Of a stretch of 7,100 nt of DNA, positions 1 through 5,474 are shown one piece after another. The stretch comes from Polyangiaceae bacterium (lineage in GTDB: Bacteria; Myxococcota_A; Polyangia; Polyangiales; Polyangiaceae): NCBI GenBank assembly GCA_022447485.1, contig JAKVCH010000151.1, forward strand, positions 1 through 7,100, written 5' to 3'. The notes beneath the pieces are model-generated. The model saw only the letters and a program-made list of their open reading frames with translations, was not told the DNA's origin and ran no database searches. Position 1 is the stretch's first letter. The number at the start of each line of letters is the position of its first letter. Position numbers and translations under genes: made by a program.

Positions 1-315
1 GTCAAGGATGAAGATGGCAAAGAGAAGGATTACTCATGGCCGGAAAGCTTTGAGATTCCTGACGGCAAAAAGAAGGTGAAGCTCGAAAGGTACATTAAGG
101 GTGACCCAATTTCGAGGAGGCCTAAGGTGATTCCTGTTGATCCAGGATCACAGGCCGCCGTCTGTCCTGCCGATACCTTATCCAAGCTCAGGCGCGAGGT
201 TGTTAGTCTCGAGAAAACGCTGAAAGGCGATCGGAGCAATCCTGCAAATGAAAAGCCTGGCTTAGCCGATATGGGTAAGTCTTTGATGGATAAGTTAAAA
301 GACATCGGCGGCTGA
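1..315 (+). CDS. Hypothetical protein, C-terminal part (5' partial)
   Basis: The frame is open from the first base and ends at a TGA at 313-315, leaving 104 residues of a protein that begins outside the window. I do not recognise the family. The visible part is very hydrophilic, rich in Lys, Asp and Glu. It has a Trp/Tyr-containing start (KDYSWPESFEIPDG), then RYIKGDPISRRPKVIPVDPG, a single Cys, and a short helix with heptad-like leucines (DTLSKLRREVVSLEKTLKGD) that could form a coiled coil. No membrane segment or catalytic motif is visible. A GTG at 76 could start a 79-residue protein, but the same kind of charged sequence continues upstream to the edge, so a longer gene is more likely. The gene converges on the minus-strand operon and ends 56 bases before a strong hairpin, consistent with a real 3' end. 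Confidence 0.6.
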   Translation, partial: VKDEDGKEKDYSWPESFEIPDGKKKVKLERYIKGDPISRRPKVIPVDPGSQAAVCPADTLSKLRREVVSLEKTLKGDRSNPANEKPGLADMGKSLMDKLKDIGG

Positions 316-371
316 TCTAAGTTTTTGCGTTTGACAAAACCGAAAACACAGAGCGACGGTTAAGAGTCGCA

Positions 372-412
372 AAGAAAGCAGAGAGAAGGGATAACCTTTT
401 CTCTGCTTTCTT
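372..412. terminator. Bidirectional intrinsic terminator between convergent genes
   Basis: There is an 18-bp inverted repeat: the left arm is 372-389, the loop is GATAA at 390-394, and the right arm is 395-412. All positions pair except 385/399, which is a G-U wobble in plus-strand RNA and a C-A mismatch in minus-strand RNA. The outer stem is A/T-rich on both sides, so either RNA ends its stem in a U-rich stretch (CUUUCUU), but no long U tract follows. It begins 3 bases after the stop codon of the minus-strand corC-like gene and 56 bases after the stop of the plus-strand gene. It probably terminates both transcripts. Confidence 0.8.
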
Positions 413-415
413 GAT

Positions 416-1723
416 TTACGAACCCGAGGAGAGACTCTTCAGAGGGTCCAACCGAACCTTGACGATGTGTTTTTCGTCCGCTTCCACTACGGTCAGGCTC
501 ACCTCGTTGAGGGTGATTGTGTCACCGTTCGAGGGCAGCTGGCCAAAGCTCTCCAGCAAGAGGCCGCCAAGTGAGACATAGTCTCCTTCGGGAAGACTTG
601 TGCCAAGGTCTCGGTTGACATCTTGAACCGGGGTTGATGCGTCAATGATCAGCTCTCCATTACTAGAGATGACTTCCTCACCTTCATCGACATCATGCTC
701 GTCATGTATCTCCCCGACGATTTCTTCTAGGAGGTCTTCCAGGGTCACGCAGCCTGCAATCCCGCCGAACTCGTCCAAGACAATCGACATATGATGACGC
801 CCTGCTCTCATCTCTTTCAGAACAGTGCCGGCGAGTTGACCTTCGGGGACAAATGAAACCGGTTGTCGCATAATCGCTGAAATCGGATGCTCTCCGTCGC
901 CAGAGGCGAGCACACGAAGCAGGTCTTTTACATGCAGCATCCCAACGATATTGTCTTCGGCTTCGTGATATATCGGGTAGCGAGAATGTTGGGTCTTTGT
1001 GACAATAGCCAAGCTCCGTTGCGCCGTAATGTTTCCGTCAATCGTATCCAAGTGAATGCGGGGCACCATGACATCTTCGACAGTCACTTCATCAAATTCG
1101 AGAAGGTTCCGGATCATTGTAGATTGGTCATGATCCAGCGCACCTTTTCGCTCGCCTTCGTTGACCATCTGCTCTACCTCACCATCAATTAGACTCATGC
1201 TGGCGGGCCGTGGCTCTTCCGTGGCTGCCAATCGAGAAGAAAGCCAAGCGATCGGATCAGCGATCGGAATCAGAAAGAACTCCAGAGGCCTCATGATGCG
1301 AATGAGCCGAGGTGCCCACATCTCGGCCTTTCGTTGTGCTAGTTGGCCGAATATTTCTGCAGGCAAGGCGTAGGCGATGATTGAAAGACCGACTGCATAA
1401 GCCCAGGTGGAAAATCCTACAACGTCAGGTGTGGACCGGTATACACCTGACGGGTCTTGCGCTGAGCTGAGTAGCGCGGCTGAGGTGAGCAGCGCTGCTG
1501 AGGTGGCTACGCCCGCAACTCGAAAAATCAGCCAACGGGTCTCAATACGGAGTTGGAACTTTAAGTAGCGCTCTAGTGAACTACGTTGTGACCCCGATAG
1601 TGTCTCATTTAAGGCGAGTTTCCGCGCCTCGGAGAGGCTACCGAGGGTGGAGCTGGCGACAGCAGCAATGGCCGCGAGACACGCCGGTAGGAGACTGAGG
1701 AGGTCGAGATCGGCGGAGGCCAT
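416..1723 (-). CDS. CorC/HlyC (TlyC)-family membrane protein with CBS pair
   Basis: This 435-residue protein has the architecture of the CNNM/CorC/HlyC family, whose members are linked to magnesium and cobalt transport or resistance; some were named haemolysins on weak evidence. The N-terminal DUF21-like membrane domain has hydrophobic segments at about 9-29, 67-87, 107-128 and 144-164. Two CBS domains follow: the first starts near DVMVPR (217-222) and contains HSRYPIY and VGMLHVKDLL; the second contains DEFGGIAG and TLEDLLEEIVGEI (about 317-339). An acidic DEHDVDEGEE linker leads to a C-terminal CorC_HlyC domain (about 352-430). The DUF21 half is divergent: the usual GExxPK motif appears as AEIFGQ at 122-127. 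The ATG at 1723 shares one base with the truB stop (TGATG); a GTG one codon upstream is the alternative. AAGAAGG lies 9 bases upstream of the ATG. It is the last gene of the operon, followed at once by the terminator hairpin. The family call is firm, but the transported ion is not known from sequence. Confidence 0.93.
   Translation of the reverse strand: MASADLDLLSLLPACLAAIAAVASSTLGSLSEARKLALNETLSGSQRSSLERYLKFQLRIETRWLIFRVAGVATSAALLTSAALLSSAQDPSGVYRSTPDVVGFSTWAYAVGLSIIAYALPAEIFGQLAQRKAEMWAPRLIRIMRPLEFFLIPIADPIAWLSSRLAATEEPRPASMSLIDGEVEQMVNEGERKGALDHDQSTMIRNLLEFDEVTVEDVMVPRIHLDTIDGNITAQRSLAIVTKTQHSRYPIYHEAEDNIVGMLHVKDLLRVLASGDGEHPISAIMRQPVSFVPEGQLAGTVLKEMRAGRHHMSIVLDEFGGIAGCVTLEDLLEEIVGEIHDEHDVDEGEEVISSNGELIIDASTPVQDVNRDLGTSLPEGDYVSLGGLLLESFGQLPSNGDTITLNEVSLTVVEADEKHIVKVRLDPLKSLSSGS
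1470..1505. repeat. 18-bp in-frame tandem duplication inside the CorC-like gene
   Basis: Two adjacent 18-base units, 1470-1487 and 1488-1505, match at 16 of 18 positions. Being a multiple of three, they encode a doubled TSAALL-TSAALL in the second hydrophobic segment of the CorC-like protein (residues about 74-85). The duplication lengthens or maintains an Ala/Leu-rich membrane helix without breaking the frame. Confidence 0.75.
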
Positions 1724-2772
1724 CACTTCTGACCTTCTTCGGAATCTGGGCTCGGTAGTCGAAACCCCCGTTGAACCAGAAGCGTACCGTCTTCACTCAT
1801 GTTGAGGAGGGCCTGTTCCTTGTCTTGATAAAAAGCACCGAACACACCCTTGTGAGCCGACGCTGGGAGAGGGGTTTCGAGTTCGCTCATGAGTAGCGCT
1901 TGCCCGTGATGGACCTTCTGGCGCTCGTCTGCGCTCAGATCGATGGACGGAAGGGCCTGACGTACAGCTTGATGAATGCCGATTAACTTCGGCTTGCCGC
2001 GGTTAGGCGGTGGCCATGCTGTTGCTTCTTCAATGCTGAAGTTGCCACTACGCACCCGACGCAAAGAGGACAAATGACTTGGCACCGCGAGCCGGTCGCC
2101 GAGGTCGCGCGCCAGTGCTCTCACGTAGTAACCTTTGGATACTGAGAGCCGGAGTTGAACCTTGTCGGCATCGAGCGAGGCGACTCGGAGGTCATGAACC
2201 TCGATGTCCCGGGGCTCTAACTCAACCGACTCGCCCCGGCGTGCCTTTTTATATGCTCGCTCGCCATCGACTTTAATCGCGCTCACCGCCGGCGGTAGTT
2301 GTAGACGACGATCTCGTTCTGCAACCAGTGCCGAGTCCAAATCGCCCCTGTTGAGCCAGTTGTTGGCTAGTTGGACGCGCTTAAGCGAAACGCCTTCGGC
2401 ATCGAGTGTGTCCGTCGATTGACCAAATGTAACCTCAGCGAGATATTCTTTTGACTGACCCGTGAGTAACGAGGACAGTTTGGTAGCCTCACCTAGGAGT
2501 AAAACGAGCACTCCTGTGGCCATTGGGTCCAGAGTTCCTGCATGTCCAATACGTCTTGTACGGAAGCATCGTCGTGCTTGATTGACAACGTCGTGGCTTG
2601 TTTGACCAGCTGGCTTGTCAACGATCAAAATGCCGTGGCTCTGTCCCCAGGGTTTGCGGTCACGTTTGAGAAGCCTTGCTTGGGCGTGAGCGTTTTGTAA
2701 GTCACCCCGCGGTGGCGGAGTGACGCTGGTTTGGTGTTCGGGGTCGTCTCCCGAATCGATATCACCTTTCAT
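1723..2772 (-). CDS. truB: tRNA pseudouridine-55 synthase TruB
   Basis: TruB converts uridine 55 in the T-loop of most tRNAs to pseudouridine in the cytoplasm. Counting from the ATG at 2772 (349 residues), the conserved core opens with GILIVDKPAGQTSHDVV at about 47-63. The catalytic motif GHAGTLDPMATGVL has its nucleophile at Asp82. KEYLAEVTFG carries the active-site region Tyr110, followed by PPAVSAIKVDGERAY (about 160-174) and SKGYYVRALARDLG (about 212-225). The C-terminal 70 or so residues are a divergent PUA-like region. A charged, Pro/Gln-containing N-terminal extension of about 46 residues is unusual; Escherichia coli TruB has about 314 residues and starts close to the core. The start is uncertain: ATG 2772, GTG 2775 and TTG 2781 are all in frame, with a weak TAAGAG 9 bases before the GTG. 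The start overlaps the acyltransferase stop in GTGATG, so translation is probably coupled. The usual rbfA and rpsO neighbours are absent. Confidence 0.97.
   Translation of the reverse strand: MKGDIDSGDDPEHQTSVTPPPRGDLQNAHAQARLLKRDRKPWGQSHGILIVDKPAGQTSHDVVNQARRCFRTRRIGHAGTLDPMATGVLVLLLGEATKLSSLLTGQSKEYLAEVTFGQSTDTLDAEGVSLKRVQLANNWLNRGDLDSALVAERDRRLQLPPAVSAIKVDGERAYKKARRGESVELEPRDIEVHDLRVASLDADKVQLRLSVSKGYYVRALARDLGDRLAVPSHLSSLRRVRSGNFSIEEATAWPPPNRGKPKLIGIHQAVRQALPSIDLSADERQKVHHGQALLMSELETPLPASAHKGVFGAFYQDKEQALLNMSEDGTLLVQRGFRLPSPDSEEGQK
1733..1739 (-). promoter_or_regulatory. Ribosome-binding site of the CorC-like gene
   Basis: The minus strand reads AAGAAGG here, inside the last codons of truB. 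It is 9 bases from the ATG at 1723 and 6 bases from the GTG at 1726, so it supports a start at the truB stop codon but does not choose between the two. Confidence 0.55.
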
Positions 2773-4286
2773 CACAACCAAATACTCTTACGTTCTTTTA
2801 GGCCAGCATGAAGCATCTGCGAAATAGAGCTGCGCACCTGCTCCGCAAGGCGACCGACTAAAACGTGATCTTGTGCCGCTTCTGGACCGTATTTCTCTAC
2901 TGAAATAGGCTCACCAAAGCGCATCTGCCACTTCGTCGGTGCTGGCAGTAAACCAAGAGGCCCCAACGCCGGAAATGTCGGCGTAACAGGCAGATAATCC
3001 AGACCGAAAAGTTTAGCGAAGTTATCAAATCTATAAAGAATCGGGCTACTCTCTTCGGCACCGACAATCGCGCAAGGGATGATAGGGCTATTGGTACGCA
3101 AACAGAGTCGGACGAAGCCGCCCCGTCCAAATCTTTGGAGCTGATAGCGTTCGGAGTACTTCTTTCGTAAGCCTTCCGCTCCCTCAGGAAAAGCAGCCAC
3201 CAGATGGTTTTTTGACAGCAACCGCGTGGCATTTTCTTGGCAGGCGCGTACTGCTCCAATTCTGTTCATTGTGACGCCGATAAAAGGCAAATAGAAGCTA
3301 AAGTCCTCTGCCAGCCAGCGTAAATCACGTCCCATTGGATGATCGAGACGCATGGCTTCCCGAAGCATCGCGCCATCAAACGGCAAGGTGCCTGAGTGAT
3401 TGGAGACAATGACACCCCTTCCGCTACTCGGAACATTGTGTATGCCGAGTGTCTTTACCCGAAAGTAGCGCTTGTATAAAAACTGCAACAAAGGTCGCAG
3501 GCGCTGTTCGTACGTCGGATCCAGACCGAAGTCATCTACCTCTTGGGTCACACCGCGGAGTGCACTACGGCCTAACTTGCGGCGAAAGTATTCGCTTTCC
3601 AATAGCTCTCGGGCCGCGTCCACGGCTTCTTCCTCTGAATCAATGTCGTTTTCGAGAGCCTGGACATGAGGTGAGCTGTCTTCGCCGAGGTCACCATCAA
3701 GCTCGACGCCTGGGTTTTGCTCAATTAAGCCTTCGAGACGCGATTCTATCTCCCGTATGCGAGCTTCAACGCTCGCGCCTTCACCAAGATCAGTAATCTC
3801 TGCACTCTCTTGCGGCTCGTCGTAGCTCGGCTCTTGAAGGTTAGTGCGAAACAGAACCGGCGATCCAATACCAAGCAAGTCATCGTCATCTCCGTCAAAG
3901 CTCGCACTACCTGGTCCGTTGAGGTTGGTATTCGGCTGAGACGATAGGGGTGAAGCGGAAGCCGGACCTTTTTTCTGTGCAGTTTCTTTCGTCACGGGAG
4001 ACGGTGCCTTTTCGTTTGCAGGATTCATTGAGGAAGAAGGTGGGTTATCGGTTGTTGTAGGGTGTCCGACATCCACTCTAGTCTGGCTATCTAGCTCGGA
4101 TTGATCGGCTTCAAAACTAATCGCGAAGGCATCGTTCCGCCGGCGGGGCACCTTACTCAAAGTAGGGCTGCCAGGGGCTCTTTTGCGGTGCTTCACACCG
4201 CCACGTCTTGTGCGACGCTTCTGGTTTCCGGGACTCGCGGTTGTCGTCCTGGATGAAGATGTGTCGGATGATTCGTCTCGGCTCAC
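2772..4286 (-). CDS. Lysophospholipid/glycerol acyltransferase (PlsC-like) with long disordered N-terminus
   Basis: This 504-residue protein has two halves. Residues 1 to about 170 are low-complexity and probably disordered: a Ser/Thr-rich start, a strongly basic patch at 24-36 and 48-50 (RRTRRGGVKHRKR), then Ser/Pro/Asn-rich sequence and a DGDDDD cluster near 131. Residues about 170-235 look helical and acidic. The catalytic half follows a conserved-looking linker, VDDFGLDPTYEQRLRPLL. It contains NHSGTLPFDG (His297, Asp304), RWLAEDFSFYLPFIG, NRIGAVRACQENA, FPEGAEG (366-372), YQLQRFGRGGFVRL and PIIPCAIVGAEE. These match PlsC-type acyltransferases that transfer acyl groups to lysophospholipids or other glycerol or alcohol acceptors. 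The acceptor here is unknown. His and Asp are six residues apart rather than the usual four, as in relatives with longer NHxG..P.D motifs. The GTG start at 4286 has GGAG 8 bases upstream and overlaps the SDR stop by 4 bases (GTGA). No clear transmembrane helix is visible. Confidence 0.92.
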   Translation of the reverse strand: MSRDESSDTSSSRTTTASPGNQKRRTRRGGVKHRKRAPGSPTLSKVPRRRNDAFAISFEADQSELDSQTRVDVGHPTTTDNPPSSSMNPANEKAPSPVTKETAQKKGPASASPLSSQPNTNLNGPGSASFDGDDDDLLGIGSPVLFRTNLQEPSYDEPQESAEITDLGEGASVEARIREIESRLEGLIEQNPGVELDGDLGEDSSPHVQALENDIDSEEEAVDAARELLESEYFRRKLGRSALRGVTQEVDDFGLDPTYEQRLRPLLQFLYKRYFRVKTLGIHNVPSSGRGVIVSNHSGTLPFDGAMLREAMRLDHPMGRDLRWLAEDFSFYLPFIGVTMNRIGAVRACQENATRLLSKNHLVAAFPEGAEGLRKKYSERYQLQRFGRGGFVRLCLRTNSPIIPCAIVGAEESSPILYRFDNFAKLFGLDYLPVTPTFPALGPLGLLPAPTKWQMRFGEPISVEKYGPEAAQDHVLVGRLAEQVRSSISQMLHAGLKERKSIWL

Positions 4287-5296
4287 GCTGGTTGCTCCGA
4301 AAGTAGCTGCACATCGCGAAGGTTCTGGGCCGCTCCGAGTTCTGCTATGGCTTCTTGGCTAGAGTGCAAGGGTACAAAACCGAGAACTCGTCGGGAGCGT
4401 TCCGTGTCTGCAACGCACGAGTATTGTATATAATCGGTAAACGATGAGGGGAGGGCATTTTTCCGAGCCGTCCATAATGTGGCGAGAGCCAGACGCACAA
4501 GCGGGCGAGTCATGGGTACCTTTTTACGACCTAAGAGCTTGATGATTTTACTATAGGGCAAAACCCCAGGTCCAGCGATGTTGAATAGACCCGTCGCGTC
4601 CGCATCGATCGCCCGCTTTAAGGCTGCGACCGCATCAGACTCATGGAGGAATTGCCAGAGAGGGTCGAAGCCGAGCACCGAGGGAATCGTGGACTTCGAG
4701 AAAAATCGTGTGAAGTGATTCGTAATTCCTGGTCCCACAATGGGCGCAGTGCGCAGGATCGCCACTTGTCTTCCCGCGCCTGGCTTTCCAAACTCGAGTG
4801 CATCCTTCTCGGCTTGCATTTTATCTCGAAAGTAAGGCTCGCGAGTGTGGGCACAGAGAGGGTGATGTTCCTCCAAAAAGCTGGGGTTCTTGGGGCTTGC
4901 ACCGTAAAGAAAAGTTTGGCTCCAAAGGACAAAACGTGTGACGCGAGTTCTTCTACAGGCGTTAAGGACGTACATGGTCCCCACGCTTTCCAAGTAATGC
5001 GCTTCGTCCGGTTGGTGACTAGGTGTGTGGCGAAACGCGAGGTGCACGACGGTGTCGGCGTTTTCTGTCGCAAGAATATCAGCAATTTTATCTTCTGCCG
5101 TTCGCTCCATCAAGTCGATATCAAAGTGTTGGGTCTTAGGACCAGCGGTCGAGGGAGCCTGCTGGTCGAGGCTGAGGATTTTTCCTATGCGGGGGGCATC
5201 TTCCAGCACGCCGATGAGGTGAGTGCCGAGAAACCCAGCACTGCCCGTGATGGCAATGGTTCGCTGGAGGGATGATTCAGTCTGATCGGAAGCCAT
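4283..5296 (-). CDS. NAD(P)-dependent epimerase/dehydratase (extended SDR)
   Basis: This is an extended short-chain dehydrogenase/reductase of 337 residues counted from the ATG at 5296. The Rossmann nucleotide motif is ITGSAGFLGTHL, with its glycines at about 18-24. An Asp near 44 (ILSLDQQ), at the end of the second strand, suggests a preference for NAD(H). VVHLAF follows at about 83-88, then SQTFLYG with the candidate catalytic Ser (about 126-132), and YFRDK gives the YxxxK pair (Tyr155, Lys159). LRTAPIVGPG and FNIAGPG are typical of epimerase-like members. The substrate cannot be told; nucleotide sugars, sterol-like compounds and other alcohols all occur in the family. The frame extends to an ATG at 5347, but those extra 17 residues (MVFVSPSPMN...) have no Shine-Dalgarno and do not look conserved, whereas 5296 leaves a normal short lead into the fold. 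It is the first gene of the overlapping block, and pairing with the next gene, an acyltransferase, suggests a lipid-linked role. From memory, a similar epimerase-acyltransferase pair occurs in mycobacteria (Rv0501-Rv0502). Confidence 0.9.
   Translation of the reverse strand: MASDQTESSLQRTIAITGSAGFLGTHLIGVLEDAPRIGKILSLDQQAPSTAGPKTQHFDIDLMERTAEDKIADILATENADTVVHLAFRHTPSHQPDEAHYLESVGTMYVLNACRRTRVTRFVLWSQTFLYGASPKNPSFLEEHHPLCAHTREPYFRDKMQAEKDALEFGKPGAGRQVAILRTAPIVGPGITNHFTRFFSKSTIPSVLGFDPLWQFLHESDAVAALKRAIDADATGLFNIAGPGVLPYSKIIKLLGRKKVPMTRPLVRLALATLWTARKNALPSSFTDYIQYSCVADTERSRRVLGFVPLHSSQEAIAELGAAQNLRDVQLLSEQPA
4295..4298 (-). promoter_or_regulatory. Ribosome-binding site deciding the acyltransferase GTG start
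   Basis: The minus strand reads GGAG here, 8 bases before the GTG at 4286, and lies inside the end of the SDR gene. It supports the GTG start, which overlaps the SDR stop codon in the sequence GTGA. Confidence 0.6.
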
Positions 5297-5309
5297 ATCT
5301 GTTACAAGA

Positions 5310-5328
5310 CTCCCACAATTCATGGGAG
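5310..5328 (-). promoter_or_regulatory. Possible hairpin covering the SDR ribosome-binding site
   Basis: The bases form a perfect 6-bp inverted repeat (5310-5315 with 5323-5328) around a 7-base loop. Read on the minus strand, the 3' arm is TGGGAG, whose GGGAG is the only Shine-Dalgarno-like sequence before the SDR start at 5296, at a long spacing of 13 bases. The fold could therefore limit ribosome access. The surrounding gap, 5297-5474, shows no convincing sigma-70 promoter, no strong terminator and no small gene on either strand. Confidence 0.3.
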
Positions 5329-5474
5329 AAGGGGAGACGAAAACCATAGTTTAGTGCATGAAATTCACCATCTTTTTCTAAGCTCTGGGATGGTCCAGTT
5401 TTCGGAGCAAAGCCTTTTGAGATCATGGCAGTGGACGAGGCGATTCAGCCGCCCCGAGTACGTGGGCTTTTCAT

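Noticed and set aside
30..305. A 91-codon minus-strand frame opposite the left-edge gene
   Set aside because: The plus-strand frame is open to the window edge, and the hairpin downstream fits convergent ends. The minus-strand protein shows no motif, and a minus-strand gene starting at 305 would run off the left part of a better-supported gene.
353..370. A second small inverted repeat (GCGAC with GTCGC) before the main terminator
   Set aside because: The stem is only 5 bp with an 8-base loop and no U tract; it is easily a chance match beside a far stronger hairpin.
2897..3259. A 120-codon minus-strand frame inside the acyltransferase gene
   Set aside because: It is on the same strand but in another frame of a conserved catalytic domain, with no motif and no ribosome-binding site; it is a shadow frame.
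4643..5275. A 210-codon open frame on the plus strand opposite the SDR gene
   Set aside because: It lies entirely antisense to a protein with clear SDR motifs, contains no recognisable domain, and is rich in residues expected from a reverse-complement shadow.
5348..5474. A promoter or terminator between the kinase-like gene and the SDR gene
   Set aside because: I found no pair of -35 and -10 boxes with proper spacing on the minus strand, and only 4-bp inverted repeats. Neither can be supported by eye, although a promoter for the operon may still lie here.
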